Assembly (NCBI GenBank): GCA_024636835.1
Contig: JAGXGH010000109.1
Coordinates: forward strand, 1 to 54,570
Length of the DNA stretch: 54,570 bases
Source of the DNA: Verrucomicrobiales bacterium
GTDB lineage: Bacteria > Verrucomicrobiota > Verrucomicrobiia > Verrucomicrobiales > SLCJ01
Reading direction: 5' to 3'
Every line of letters starts with the position of its first letter. Within the stretch, counting starts at the first letter, position 1. The translations under genes and the position numbers were made by a program. The notes beneath the pieces were generated by a model. That model did not search any database and was not told where the DNA came from. It saw only the letters and a list, made by a program, of their open reading frames with translations. Positions 9,402 to 18,509 of this stretch are shown here, piece after piece.

Positions 9402-10371
9402 TGGCTTCCTCCTCTATTGGGATGGTACACTCGACGAATGTTCTGATGTGCGCCAGCGCGCCCATTCGTGATCCTTCGTCGGCCGGAGTTTGTGCAAACT
9501 TTACGACATTAGCTATACGGATGACTTCGGAAATAAGTTGGCGATGTTCGGGGGCGAGATCTGGCAGTGCAGCAATAGAGCGTAATAACTCACTCGCCGA
9601 TGCGGAATCGCCAGAGATGGTGAAGCGCTCGGTGGTATAGCGCTTCAAAATGTCAGTGAGTTGGAGGTAGTAGATCGAAGGTTCTTTTGGTGGATTCTTC
9701 GCCAAGTAATCGAGCGCCTCGCGTGCGGTGTCCCAGGGGTGAGGCACTGGCTTTGGTTTGCGCAAGAGGCGGATGGCGAGCACGACCAGAGCGATGGCGA
9801 CTACTGCGGCGACAATCATCATCCACGGGAAGGGTGTTTCTTCTTCGATAAGGTTGGTGGTCTCAGCGATCACTGAGTCAGGCCGGAGAACTTTCGCATG
9901 ACTTAATGGGTCGGTGGGGATGTTCTCCGGACTGATGACAGTAAGCGCTGGTATCGCGATGGCGGCGGTACCAACGGAGCGTCTGCGTGTGCTGTTGAGT
10001 GGGATTTCAATGAGTTGACTGGCCCCAAGTTCGGTCGACGTGGGGACGATGGGGATTTCGAGCGTCCAGTCACGGTGGCCGGTGAGGTCGAGTGTTCCCT
10101 TGGTGATCTTACCGCCGGAAAGTGGGGCGACGAGGCCTTCGGGAAGGCGGGTAGGCACTACGGAACTAGGTCGGCGATGCCATGCCGCGCGGATGGTGGT
10201 GCGCAAAGTGACCGGCTCGCCGAGGGTGACGGTGTCCTTTGTCCACTCGGCGCTAATTTCTGTGGGGCGCTCGTTTTTTTGCCATACGGAGAAAAAGAAA
10301 TACCCAAGGACGCTGGTGACGAGCACGAGCGCCAGCGCGATAAACTTGGCAATGGTCTTGATGGTCTTCAT
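9394..10371 (-). CDS. Bat-operon membrane protein with Ig-like domain and DUF4381-like tail
   Basis: 325 residues: an N-terminal membrane anchor (about 7-28), an extracytoplasmic beta-rich domain (about 35-150), a second membrane helix (181-203) and a cytoplasmic helical domain (about 210-325) containing YYLQLTDILKRYTTERF and the pattern of DUF4381 proteins found beside MoxR and VWA genes. It lies 2 bp after the DUF58 gene and overlaps batA by 8 nt. It probably links the cytoplasmic MoxR/DUF58 side to the periplasmic Bat assembly, an inference from topology and position. Confidence 0.75.
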   Translation of the reverse strand: MKTIKTIAKFIALALVLVTSVLGYFFFSVWQKNERPTEISAEWTKDTVTLGEPVTLRTTIRAAWHRRPSSVVPTRLPEGLVAPLSGGKITKGTLDLTGHRDWTLEIPIVPTSTELGASQLIEIPLNSTRRRSVGTAAIAIPALTVISPENIPTDPLSHAKVLRPDSVIAETTNLIEEETPFPWMMIVAAVVAIALVVLAIRLLRKPKPVPHPWDTAREALDYLAKNPPKEPSIYYLQLTDILKRYTTERFTISGDSASASELLRSIAALPDLAPEHRQLISEVIRIANVVKFAQTPADEGSRMGALAHIRTFVECTIPIEEEANA

Positions 10372-10373
10372 GC

Positions 10374-11258
10374 TTAGCGACGAGACATGCGGCGATCGAA
10401 GAGTCCGACGATGGCGGGAAGATAATCGGTGTTGGTGTCTAGAGAGACGTAGTCCGCTCCGCAGCGGCGACAGGATTTGGCGATTTGGCTATGCTCGGCT
10501 TTCACGCGGTCGGCGAGCGAGGTGGCGTGCTTCGATGCAACGGTGGTGAAGGTATCGTCTTCGAGGTCTTGGACGGCGAGTGAGACAAATGGCGGGAGTT
10601 TGGGGAGTTCGCGTTCTAGGGGATCGGTGAGATGGAGGACGATGACTTCGTGTTTTCTAGCGAGTGCGCGTAGCGGTTTTTCGAAGCCAGGGGTCAACAG
10701 ATCGCCGATGATGAAGACGATGGATTTGCGGAGTGTTGTTGCCAAGAGATGCTCAATAGCGACGCCGAGATTGGTCTTGCGGGATCCGGTTTCGAAGGCA
10801 ATCAGCTCGCGGATAATGCGTAGCACGTGGCGATGGCCACGACCCGGGCTGAGGTGTAACTCCTCCTTGTCGGTGTGGATCATCAGACCGACGCGGTCCT
10901 TGTTCATGGTGGCGGAAAATGCCAGCACTGCAGCGATTTCGGCGACGAGTTCGTCCTTCGGAACCTTGGTGGAGGCGAAGCGGTGCGATGCCGATCGGTC
11001 GACGAGCAGGAAGACATTCTGCTCGCGCTCTTCGGTGAAGAGTTTGATGAATGGATGGTCGAAGCGCGCGGACACGTTGGCGTCGATCGCGCGAATGTCA
11101 TCGCCTTCCTGATATTCGCGCACTTCGGCGAACTCCACGCCCTGTCCTTTGAATGAAGCATGCCATGCGCCTATCGTGCGGTTGTTCACGATGCGGCGTG
11201 TCCGGAGCTCGATGCGCCGCACTTTCTCCATGAGTTCTGAAGTGATGATGTCAGACAT
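10374..11258 (-). CDS. DUF58 (VWA-like) protein paired with MoxR
   Basis: 294-residue soluble protein of the DUF58 family. The diagnostic stretch FAEVREYQEGDDIRAIDANV lies at about 43-62 and is followed by a VWA-like fold with the metal-site pattern DRSAS (87-91). DUF58 genes almost always sit next to moxR and are thought to be clients or adaptors of the ATPase. The start is 18 bp from the moxR stop and the stop is 2 bp from the next start. No transmembrane segment is seen, unlike the longer DUF58 paralogue at 36704. Confidence 0.9.
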   Translation of the reverse strand: MSDIITSELMEKVRRIELRTRRIVNNRTIGAWHASFKGQGVEFAEVREYQEGDDIRAIDANVSARFDHPFIKLFTEEREQNVFLLVDRSASHRFASTKVPKDELVAEIAAVLAFSATMNKDRVGLMIHTDKEELHLSPGRGHRHVLRIIRELIAFETGSRKTNLGVAIEHLLATTLRKSIVFIIGDLLTPGFEKPLRALARKHEVIVLHLTDPLERELPKLPPFVSLAVQDLEDDTFTTVASKHATSLADRVKAEHSQIAKSCRRCGADYVSLDTNTDYLPAIVGLFDRRMSRR

Positions 11259-11276
11259 GAATGTGACGCGCTGAAA

Positions 11277-12287
11277 TTAAGGCGTGTGGAGGGTGTTGAG
11301 AATACGAGTGATGATGGCATCTGCGTCGAGGTTCTCGGCCTGCGCTTCGTAGGTAGGAATAACGCGGTGACGAAGAACATCCGGGGCCAGAGCCTTGATG
11401 TCTTCCGGCAGGACGTAAGCGCGGTTGTCGAGAAATGCGAGGGCACGTGCGCCTTGGGCGAGCACAAGAGTGGCACGTGGCGATGCCCCTGCACTGAGAA
11501 GTGGCGCGAGGAAGTCGAGATTCACGTCTTTCTGGCGCACAGAGAGTTGCCCACGCCCTTCCACACGGGTGGCGAGCACGAGATCGAGTAGGTATTCTTC
11601 GATTTTTTCGTCCATATGAATCTCATCGACAACGCTGCGTGCGGTGCTGATGGATTCGATGTTGGTGACCTCATTAGCAGACGGTTTGGTCATCGTTGGC
11701 GACATCAAACGCAGGACGGCGAGCTCTTCGGCGCGCTGCGGATACCCGACGATGGTCTTCATCATGAAGCGGTCCATTTGGGCTTCCGGCAGCGGGTAGG
11801 TGCCTTCTTGGTCGAGTGGGTTTTGCGTCGCCATGACGAGGAAGGGCGACGGCAACTTACGGGTGGTTCCACCGAGGGTGACTTGCTTCTCCTGCATCGC
11901 TTCGAGCAGCGCGGATTGCACCTTGGCTGGGGCGCGGTTGATCTCGTCGGCGAGGAGTAGGTTGGTGAACACGGGTCCCTCCTTGGCAGTGAACTGACGC
12001 GTATCCGGGTTGTAGACATTGGTGCCAATGACATCCGCAGGAAGCAGATCCGGCGTGAATTGAATGCGGCTGAACGATGCCGAAAGCGTGGTCGCCAAGG
12101 TGTTGATAGCGAGTGTTTTTGCCAGGCCGGGAAGACCTTCGACAAGCAAGTGATTGCCAGTGAGCAGGCAGATCAGCATGCGCTCGACGAGTTCATTTTG
12201 GCCAATGAGCACGCGGGCGATTTCTTCGCGTAGCGGCGCGACGAAGGCGGAGGTTTCTGTGACGCTGGATTGGAGGTCGGTGGACAT
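11277..12287 (-). CDS. moxR: MoxR-family AAA+ ATPase
   Basis: 336-residue AAA+ ATPase. Walker A GLPGLAKT is at 51-58, Walker B LLADEIN at about 111-117, and the conserved MATQNPLDQEGTYPLPEAQ sensor region at about 155-175. MoxR proteins are chaperone-like ATPases that act with VWA proteins encoded beside them. This is the second gene of the nine-gene minus-strand operon, 45 bp after the PDZ gene. It is paralogous to the plus-strand MoxR at 35629, with which it shares nearly the same residues from Walker B to the sensor region. Confidence 0.95.
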   Translation of the reverse strand: MSTDLQSSVTETSAFVAPLREEIARVLIGQNELVERMLICLLTGNHLLVEGLPGLAKTLAINTLATTLSASFSRIQFTPDLLPADVIGTNVYNPDTRQFTAKEGPVFTNLLLADEINRAPAKVQSALLEAMQEKQVTLGGTTRKLPSPFLVMATQNPLDQEGTYPLPEAQMDRFMMKTIVGYPQRAEELAVLRLMSPTMTKPSANEVTNIESISTARSVVDEIHMDEKIEEYLLDLVLATRVEGRGQLSVRQKDVNLDFLAPLLSAGASPRATLVLAQGARALAFLDNRAYVLPEDIKALAPDVLRHRVIPTYEAQAENLDADAIITRILNTLHTP

Positions 12288-12332
12288 AGTGGTTAGTCTG
12301 GATTGCCTGGGGCGCAGAGTTATAGGATAGGA

Positions 12333-13178
12333 TTATTCGCCTTCTTGGGTTTCGATGTCTTTTAAGAGATCGTTGATGCTTTTTTCGGGAGTTTTCGCCG
12401 ATGGCGGTGCGACAAAAGAACCACCTGGGATCAATTGGATGCGTGAGCCGTTGTTGAGCATGCTGTCTACGCGGTCGCGATACTTCTCGGGAACTTCGTC
12501 GAGAGTGTCTTCGGTAACCGTTCCCTCGAATACCACCTCACCCGCTTTGTCGGTGATCTTTACCTTGCTCTCACCTCCGCCAGAACGCGACGTTGAGATG
12601 CTGTCGCCGTCCCGATTTCTCGTTGTCGATTGGACACGTACGCGCGAACCATCCGAGGTGACTGCCATTTTCGTGAAATTAGAAATCGCTTCGTCTACGT
12701 CTGTGTCATTTTGTTGAAGCTGATCGGCGGAGGCTTGTAGCCCTCTGGCAAGTTCAAGCGCCGCATTCAATTGCGCATCGTTTGAGTCCGGGGTGAGGAG
12801 TTGCATGGAAAGTCGGCTCGGTGCATCATAGCGTCTGTTGAATGCCGACTCACTGATCTCGCGGTCGAGTGTCACTTTCCCGCTCATCAGCTTGCCGTCT
12901 CGCGACCAGTTGACGGTGAGCTCATCGCCTTTGGAATAGATGCCCGCAATCAGTCGCGCGAGCGATGTGGTGGGGTGGAGCGTTCGCCCGTCGAGATGCG
13001 TGACTATATCGCCAAGCTGCAGGCCAAGGGCTTCGGCCGGGGTGTTGGGTGCGATGTCCAGCACGGTGAATCCGTTTGGCTCCGCAGGCTCTGAGCGCGC
13101 GCCGAAGTCGGCGAGTTCAGCGAATGCGATGCCGGGAACCAGTGCAATGATGCCAAGAAGTTTGAGCGGTGCTTTCAT
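12333..13178 (-). CDS. Exported PDZ-domain protein
   Basis: 281-residue protein, first gene of the Bat operon. It has a signal peptide (about 1-20, ending GIAFA), a PDZ domain at about 36-100 (IAPNTPAEALGLQLGDIVTHL), a helical stretch and a C-terminal charged region. It carries no protease domain, so it may present or recognise substrates for the HtrA pair at the other end of the operon. The 190 bp upstream, shared with the divergent alkyltransferase gene, should hold the operon promoter; I cannot assign its -35/-10 boxes confidently. Confidence 0.8.
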   Translation of the reverse strand: MKAPLKLLGIIALVPGIAFAELADFGARSEPAEPNGFTVLDIAPNTPAEALGLQLGDIVTHLDGRTLHPTTSLARLIAGIYSKGDELTVNWSRDGKLMSGKVTLDREISESAFNRRYDAPSRLSMQLLTPDSNDAQLNAALELARGLQASADQLQQNDTDVDEAISNFTKMAVTSDGSRVRVQSTTRNRDGDSISTSRSGGGESKVKITDKAGEVVFEGTVTEDTLDEVPEKYRDRVDSMLNNGSRIQLIPGGSFVAPPSAKTPEKSINDLLKDIETQEGE

Positions 13179-13369
13179 TGTTTCTTATCGTCAATGGGTT
13201 GGAGCTTTCTGTCGATGATTGAAGCTTGAGATATCACCTTAACCGTTGAGCTCTCGGAGTAATGCGACGCCGATGGTGAGAATTGTTGAATTTGTCTGGG
13301 GCGGGGCTTGGTAAAATTGAGCGAAGGTGTGAAATGCGCTTGTTCGGGGCTGTGTGATTTTCTATACGT

Positions 13370-13705
13370 ATGGGTATGGACGGAAGACCCCCTACGAAAT
13401 TCGAGCAGAAAGTGTATGCCGCTCTCAGCCGAGTTCCAAAGGGCAAGGTCACCACTTACAAGGCACTGGCGGACGTGGTGCAATGTGGTTCGCCAAGGGC
13501 GATTGGTGGAGCGATGCGGCGGAACCCCTTCGCTCCGGAAGTTCCTTGTCACCGTGTGTTGAACGCGAAGCTCGAACTCAATGGCTATCAGGGGCAGACC
13601 AAGGGCGAGGGACTACGGAAAAAGCGCGAGTTGTTGGAAAGCGAAGGAGTGACCGTCGATGTCGACGGGCGGGTGGCGCGACATTTTCTGATCGAAAAAT
13701 TCTAG
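13370..13705 (+). CDS. O6-alkylguanine-DNA alkyltransferase, DNA-binding domain only
   Basis: 111-residue protein corresponding to the C-terminal MGMT/Ogt domain. It has a winged-helix region (KVTTYKALADVVQ), the arginine-finger segment PRAIGGAMRRNPF and the active-site motif VPCHRVL with the alkyl-accepting cysteine. Unlike alkyltransferase-like (ATL) proteins, which have Trp or Ala here, the Cys is retained, so direct reversal of guanine alkylation is plausible. The usual N-terminal domain is absent. ATG codons at 13370 and 13376 are both possible starts. The gene is divergent from the Bat operon, and its stop codon touches a palindromic repeat. Confidence 0.88.
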   Translation: MGMDGRPPTKFEQKVYAALSRVPKGKVTTYKALADVVQCGSPRAIGGAMRRNPFAPEVPCHRVLNAKLELNGYQGQTKGEGLRKKRELLESEGVTVDVDGRVARHFLIEKF

Positions 13706-13804
13706 TACCAAGTCTTGGTATTGATCTGACGCGGTCGGGAGGTGATTTGGTTTATCGTGAGGCACTTGTGCGCGGCGATAAGTCAGGTTTCAATTGTAAA
13801 CCGG
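13706..13804. repeat. Interspersed palindromic repeat, copy A
   Basis: Begins with the palindrome TACCAAGTCTTGGTA (13706-13720) immediately after the alkyltransferase stop codon, followed by TTGATCTGACGCG. A second conserved module, CACTTGTGCGCGG, starts at 13763 and runs into AGTCAGGTTT and an AAACCGG end. Copies B (30988-31080, inverted) and C (42478-42613) share both modules in the same order. It lies between two convergent genes, so a role as a bidirectional transcription barrier is possible. Confidence 0.8.
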
Positions 13805-13815
13805 CGTAAGCGATA

Positions 13816-16800
13816 TCACTTCGTGAGATATCCGAGCCACGACCCGAGCCACTTTTCGGTCTCTTCTACCGACCACCCTTTGCGCTCTGCGTAGGATTCG
13901 ATTTGGTCTTTTTGGAGTTCGCTGATGGCGAAGTAGTGGGATTCAGGATGGGAAAACAGAAGGCCGGATACGGCTGCACCGGGGTGCATCGCGCAGGATT
14001 CGGTGAGCGTCACTCCGGTTTTCTCCGATGCCTCTAGTAGATCGAAAAGAAGAGGTTTCTCAGTATGGTCCGGCTGTGACGGGTAGCCAGGGGCCGGGCG
14101 GATGCCGCGGTAGATTTCCTTGATCAGTTCGTTGTGGTTGAACTCATTCGGTCGTTCATACCCCCAGGCTACACGGGCGCGGTGGTGGAGAAGTTCGGCG
14201 AACGCTTCCGCAAGGCGGTCGGCGATCGCTTTGATCATGATGCCTTTATAGGGGTCGTGTTCTTTGGTTTCCACTTCCTTTGACCACTCGTCAGCACCAT
14301 GGATGCCGACGACGAACCCGCCGATGTAGTCGTTTGTGTTCCCTCTCGGCGTGTTTATTGCCAATGTGGCATGACCGTCTCGGTCATGATCATCATTGAG
14401 TCGTAGACCAAATTTCCTCTGTGTGGCATGTCGGAGAATGTAGTCGCGTTGGTTTATATAATCGCTCACATCGCGAATGATATGATCATAGGATTCGTCT
14501 TGCCATACATCTCCTGTCCTGCCCAACGCTTTGTTTATTTCATGGGCGGTAAACGATTTCCATGAGTGCAGAATCTCAGAAAGAGAGTGGTTTTCTCGCG
14601 GTTTGACGATGGCGTGAACATGATTTGGTGCTACTGCGTAAGCGAATAGTTCGTAGCGTTCGCCGTCGAAATGTTTTAGTGCGTTCTCAACGATCTGTGC
14701 GGCATCGTCGTGGTTTAGCAGGCATTCTCCATGACCCGTTTCGAGTGCTGCCTCCATGTGTTCCAGAAATGCGGTGGCTAGATGGGTGGATGCGGACTTC
14801 GCAGTGGCGAAGTCGTTGTTTTCGAGAGCTTGATGGCGGATTTCAGACCAGTTTGATTTTTCGTCTTGGTACGTTTTGAGGGCGGATTGTGGGAGGGAAT
14901 CGGCAAGTCGAAAACTGACGGCGTATGTAGCATCCTCATGACGCCAATGAGGGAGGTTGGCACCTGTGCGTTTGTTCAGATTTTCATAGTCGTTGAGGTA
15001 AGTGGGTGTGTAGTTTGCGGCTTCGCCGGGATTTTCAGAGATGACCGGGACGGTCATGCCACTTCCCTCACTATTAGCCTTTTGAGTGCTTGTGGGCGCG
15101 ATGTAATCGCTGAGGGCGAGGTGGGGTTTGGCGGATTCCTTTTCGAGTTGCTGGCGGAGGGTGTGGAACCTTGTCTGCTCTTCGGTGCGGGTGTCATCAG
15201 TCCAGACGATGATGTCATCGCCGTCCGAGTTGGCGGGGAAGAAGCCGTAAACACCATTCGCGGTGAAGCGTTTGTTGGCGATGATGTCTTCGAGGATTTC
15301 CTGTGCATCGGCGAACAGCTGCTGCGCTTGTTCGGCGCCAGCTTCGTTCCGCGTCTTTAATATTTTCTCTTCGCGTTGCCATACACCGCGGATCTCCCAT
15401 GCGTGGAAGAAGGGTGTCCAGTCGATATAATTGGCCAGTTCCCGGAGTGATTGCTTAACGAGCACGCGGGTGCCGGTGAACTCGGGAACGGGCGGTGTGT
15501 AATTCTCCCAATCAAATTTTGGGGCGTTCGCGCGAGCTTCGGCGAGAGGGATGGTCGGCTTGGATTTTTTGTTAAACCCATCGCGAAGTTTTTGATGCTT
15601 GGCATCGTTGTCGGCGACGAATTGCGCTTTGCTGTCTTTGCTAATCAGCGTGGTCGTGACGGGGACGGAACGCGAGGCGTCGAGCACGTGGACGATTGGC
15701 CCGGAGTAGTGCGGTGCAATTTTCACCGCTGTATGGGCGGCGCTGGTGGTGGCTCCGCCGATGAGCACAGGAAGTTTCATGCCGCGGCGCTCCATCTCAC
15801 TGGCGACGTGCACCATTTCATCGAGCGAGGGTGTGATGAGACCGGAGAGGCCGATGATGTCGGCGCGTTTTTCGATCGCTGTGTCGAGGATTTTATCGCA
15901 CGGCACCATGACGCCCATGTCGATCACTTCGAAGCCGTTGCAGGCGAGAACCACGCCGACGATATTTTTGCCGATGTCGTGGACGTCTCCTTTGACTGTC
16001 GCCATGATGACGCGTCCGGCGGAGGCGGATTTCTCGGCTTCGATAAGTGCTTCGGCATCGGTCAGATCGGGGCGAGCGATCTTGATTTCCGCGACTTTGC
16101 CTGCGAGCTTTTCGGCCTTCTCCTCTTCCATGTAGGGCTCGAGGTGAGCGACGGATTTCTTCATCACGCGAGCAGATTTCACCACTTGTGGGAGGAACAT
16201 TTTGCCCGCTCCGAAAAGATCGCCAACGACGCCCATGCCGTCCATAAGTGGCCCTTCGATGACCTTGAGCGGCTTCTCGTAGATCAAGCGCGCTTCTTCG
16301 GTGTCTTCGACGATGAAGTTATCGATGCCACGGAGCAGTGCGTATTCCAGACGCTTCTCGACGGATTCTTTACGCCATGGCAGGTCTTCGGTCTGGACTT
16401 CCTTTTTGATGCCTTTGAACTGCTCGGCGAAATCGAGCAAGCGCTCGGTGGCGTCGGGGTCGCGGTTGAGAAGGACGTCTTCAACGTGGGTCAGCATGTC
16501 GGCCGGGATGTCGTCGTAAACTTCTAGCATCCCTGCGTTCACGATGCCCATGTCCATGCCGTTTTTGCCGGCGTGGTAGAGGAATGCGGAGTGCATGGCC
16601 TCGCGCACTGGGTTGTTTCCACGGAAGGAGAACGAGACATTGGAAACACCGCCGGATACCTTCGCGCCGGGAAGGTTTTCTTTGATCCACTTGGTGGCGT
16701 TGAAGAAGTCGACCGCGTAGTTGTTGTGCTCCTCGATACCGGTGGCGACGGTGAGAATGTTGGGGTCGAAAATGATGTCCTGCGGGTTGAAACCGACTTC

Positions 16801-18417
16801 ATCGACGAGGATGCGGTAGGCGCGCTCGCAGATGCGGATTTTCTCTTCGTAGGTGGCGGCCTGACCGTTTTCGTCAAACGCCATGACCACCGTAGCAGCA
16901 CCGAATTTTTTAACGATGCGTGCGTTCTTCTTAAATGCCTCTTCGCCCTCCTTGAGCGAGATCGAGTTGACGATGCCCTTGCCTTGGAGGCATTTCAGAC
17001 CAGCTTCGAGGATTTCCCAACGTGAGGAATCGACGGTGATGGGAACCTTGGTGATGTCTGGTTCGGACTGAACAAGGTTGAGGAAGCGCGTCATCATCTC
17101 GACGCCGTTGATAAGTCCGTCATCAAAGCAGATGTCGATCACTGGAGCGCCGTTATCGACTTGTTGGCGAGCCACGGCGAGGGCGTCTTCGAGACGTCCA
17201 TCCTGGATCATTTTGCGGAAAACGGGTGAACCGGCGACGTTGGTGCGTTCGCCGATCATCAGGAAATTCTTATCTTTGGTGTGGTTGTAGGCTTCCGTGC
17301 CCGAGAGGCGAAGCAGCGGTTCGTGGGTCGGGATGACGCGCGGGGTGATGCCCTTCACAGCTTTTGCGATGGCGGCTATGTGCTCCGGTGTGTTTCCGCA
17401 ACAACCACCTGCAAGGTTGATGAAGCCTGACTCCGCGAAGTCGCGGAGTTTGTCGAACATGTCATCAGGGCCATAAGGGAAGCCTGTCTCGGAAAGCGCG
17501 TCGGGCATGCCGGCGTTCGGGTAACACGAGACGAAGGTTTCGGCGACGTTGCTGAGTTCCTCAATGAACGCGCGCATCTCGTTGGGCCCGAGTGAACAGT
17601 TGAGTCCTATCGCGAGCGGTTTGATGTGCGCGCAGGCGTTCCACAAGGCTTCGATTTTGAGCGCGGAGATCATTGTCTCGCCGCCGCGACCGACGGCTGC
17701 GGAGATGATGATGGGAAGTGTGAACCCGTCCTCTTCTAACACATCCTGAGCGGCGACGAGTGCGGCTTTTGAGTTGAGCGCATCGAAGATGGTTTCGACC
17801 ATCAGAATGTCCACACCACCTTCGACCAGCGCGCGGATCTGGCGTTTGTAGTCTTCATAAACTTGATCGAATGTAACCACACGGAAGCCTGGATCATCGG
17901 GGTCGACAGCGGAGTTGTTGAGGCCGACCGTCATCGGTCCGATAGCGCCGGCGGCATAGCGTTTGATGCCGGTTTCGGCTTCGACTTTATCGCAGGCCTG
18001 GCGGGCGAGCTTGGCGGATTCGACGTTGAGCTCCCAGGCGAGATCGCGAAGGAAGGGATCGTCGAGGATTTTTTGGTAGAACTCGGGGTCTTTGCGCCCC
18101 TTGCCGGACTCGCGTGGGTCTTCGACGAAGAATTCAGACTGCGCAATCGACGTGCCGGAGAACGAGTTGGTCTCGATGATGTCAGACCCCGCCTCAAGAA
18201 AGCGTCGGTGGATGTCGAGGATGACATCCGGTCGAGTAATGGAGAGGATATCGCCATTGTTGAGGATATCTTTGTCGATGTCCTTGAAACGCTCGCCACG
18301 GGCGTCGGCTTCGGTCAATCCATAGCCACGAATCGTCGTTCCCATCGCTCCATCGAGCATGAGAATGCGTTGCTGCAGGGCGGTGGTAAGTTCGGCGGTA
18401 GTATCGGGACGAGGCAT
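13816..18417 (-). CDS. metH: Cobalamin-dependent methionine synthase with in-frame RAYT insertion
   Basis: 1533 residues (E. coli MetH is 1227). It transfers methyl from methyltetrahydrofolate to homocysteine via cobalamin. Domains: homocysteine-binding barrel (about 1-355) with zinc cysteines C274, C339 and C340; pterin-binding barrel (about 380-640, [13 protein letters not shown]); B12 cap and Rossmann domains (about 680-930) with cobalt ligand His813 in DVHDIG; AdoMet activation domain from about 985 to the end, with [15 protein letters not shown] and the normal C-terminus. The activation domain is split: SDYIAP (1103-1108) is joined to DYIGGF (1363 onward) in other MetH by only a few residues, but here about 254 residues intervene and encode a RAYT-type transposase without a stop. 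All MetH motifs remain, so the enzyme may still work. It converges on the alkyltransferase gene. Confidence 0.95.
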   Translation of the reverse strand: MPRPDTTAELTTALQQRILMLDGAMGTTIRGYGLTEADARGERFKDIDKDILNNGDILSITRPDVILDIHRRFLEAGSDIIETNSFSGTSIAQSEFFVEDPRESGKGRKDPEFYQKILDDPFLRDLAWELNVESAKLARQACDKVEAETGIKRYAAGAIGPMTVGLNNSAVDPDDPGFRVVTFDQVYEDYKRQIRALVEGGVDILMVETIFDALNSKAALVAAQDVLEEDGFTLPIIISAAVGRGGETMISALKIEALWNACAHIKPLAIGLNCSLGPNEMRAFIEELSNVAETFVSCYPNAGMPDALSETGFPYGPDDMFDKLRDFAESGFINLAGGCCGNTPEHIAAIAKAVKGITPRVIPTHEPLLRLSGTEAYNHTKDKNFLMIGERTNVAGSPVFRKMIQDGRLEDALAVARQQVDNGAPVIDICFDDGLINGVEMMTRFLNLVQSEPDITKVPITVDSSRWEILEAGLKCLQGKGIVNSISLKEGEEAFKKNARIVKKFGAATVVMAFDENGQAATYEEKIRICERAYRILVDEVGFNPQDIIFDPNILTVATGIEEHNNYAVDFFNATKWIKENLPGAKVSGGVSNVSFSFRGNNPVREAMHSAFLYHAGKNGMDMGIVNAGMLEVYDDIPADMLTHVEDVLLNRDPDATERLLDFAEQFKGIKKEVQTEDLPWRKESVEKRLEYALLRGIDNFIVEDTEEARLIYEKPLKVIEGPLMDGMGVVGDLFGAGKMFLPQVVKSARVMKKSVAHLEPYMEEEKAEKLAGKVAEIKIARPDLTDAEALIEAEKSASAGRVIMATVKGDVHDIGKNIVGVVLACNGFEVIDMGVMVPCDKILDTAIEKRADIIGLSGLITPSLDEMVHVASEMERRGMKLPVLIGGATTSAAHTAVKIAPHYSGPIVHVLDASRSVPVTTTLISKDSKAQFVADNDAKHQKLRDGFNKKSKPTIPLAEARANAPKFDWENYTPPVPEFTGTRVLVKQSLRELANYIDWTPFFHAWEIRGVWQREEKILKTRNEAGAEQAQQLFADAQEILEDIIANKRFTANGVYGFFPANSDGDDIIVWTDDTRTEEQTRFHTLRQQLEKESAKPHLALSDYIAPTSTQKANSEGSGMTVPVISENPGEAANYTPTYLNDYENLNKRTGANLPHWRHEDATYAVSFRLADSLPQSALKTYQDEKSNWSEIRHQALENNDFATAKSASTHLATAFLEHMEAALETGHGECLLNHDDAAQIVENALKHFDGERYELFAYAVAPNHVHAIVKPRENHSLSEILHSWKSFTAHEINKALGRTGDVWQDESYDHIIRDVSDYINQRDYILRHATQRKFGLRLNDDHDRDGHATLAINTPRGNTNDYIGGFVVGIHGADEWSKEVETKEHDPYKGIMIKAIADRLAEAFAELLHHRARVAWGYERPNEFNHNELIKEIYRGIRPAPGYPSQPDHTEKPLLFDLLEASEKTGVTLTESCAMHPGAAVSGLLFSHPESHYFAISELQKDQIESYAERKGWSVEETEKWLGSWLGYLTK
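14366..14387. repeat. RAYT element terminal inverted repeat, metH 3' side
   Basis: 22 bp beginning GTGGCATGACCG. The inner part forms a hairpin, ATGACCG-TCT-CGGTCAT. Compared with the reverse complement of 15041-15062 there is one mismatch (TCT versus TCC in the loop). Translated, it encodes the DRDGHAT end of the inserted segment. Confidence 0.88.
15041..15062. repeat. RAYT element terminal inverted repeat, metH 5' side
   Basis: 22 bp with the hairpin ATGACCG-GGA-CGGTCAT followed by GCCAC; the inverse of the copy at 14366-14387. The codon ATG at 15057-15055 (residue 1121 of the fusion) is made by the repeat itself. Outside the two repeats the flanks do not match each other, which fixes the element edges. 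Confidence 0.88.
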
Positions 18418-18462
18418 CGCCGTAACTTAACGATCTAGAGCGATTCGGCAACTACGAATCAA

Positions 18463-18476
18463 CATATCTTGATATG
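18463..18476 (-). promoter_or_regulatory. Palindrome upstream of metH, possible operator
   Basis: CATATCTTGATATG is a perfect inverted repeat (6-bp arms, 2-bp spacer) 46 bp before the metH start, in the short AT-rich gap between the DUF1080 gene and metH. Position and symmetry suit a dimeric repressor of methionine or S-adenosylhomocysteine metabolism, but the regulator is not identified. No cobalamin riboswitch fits in the 92-bp gap. Confidence 0.4.
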
Positions 18477-18509
18477 ACGATGGGAATATTTTTATAATGG
18501 AGTTCGAGC

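Larger units (their letters stand above)
14366..15062 (-). mobile_element. RAYT (REP-associated tyrosine transposase) element inside metH
   Basis: 697-bp segment bounded by 22-bp inverted repeats, each with an internal hairpin. Its translation, in the metH frame, is a Y1/HUH transposase of the REP-associated group: N-terminal [15 protein letters not shown] (about 1144-1158), HUH motif His-Val-His at 1266-1268 (PNHVHAIV), the WQ-D-E-S-Y-D-H segment at 1305-1312, and Tyr1326 in QRDYILRH, which aligns with the catalytic Tyr of E. coli TnpA_REP. An internal ATG (15057) lies within the outer repeat. No stop codon ends the transposase frame; it reads straight back into MetH. RAYTs normally mobilise REP-type hairpins and rarely carry long inverted ends, so the hairpin repeats here are probably its REP sites. 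Confidence 0.88.

Noticed and set aside
14366..15062. Intein in metH
   Set aside because: No Cys/Ser splicing start or His-Asn end at the borders; the insert has HUH-transposase motifs instead.
15451..16527. 358-residue plus-strand frame across metH
   Set aside because: Antisense shadow of a highly conserved gene, with codon pattern explained by metH.
18418..18509. Cobalamin riboswitch upstream of metH
   Set aside because: The gap is only 92 bp and contains no B12-box-like core.
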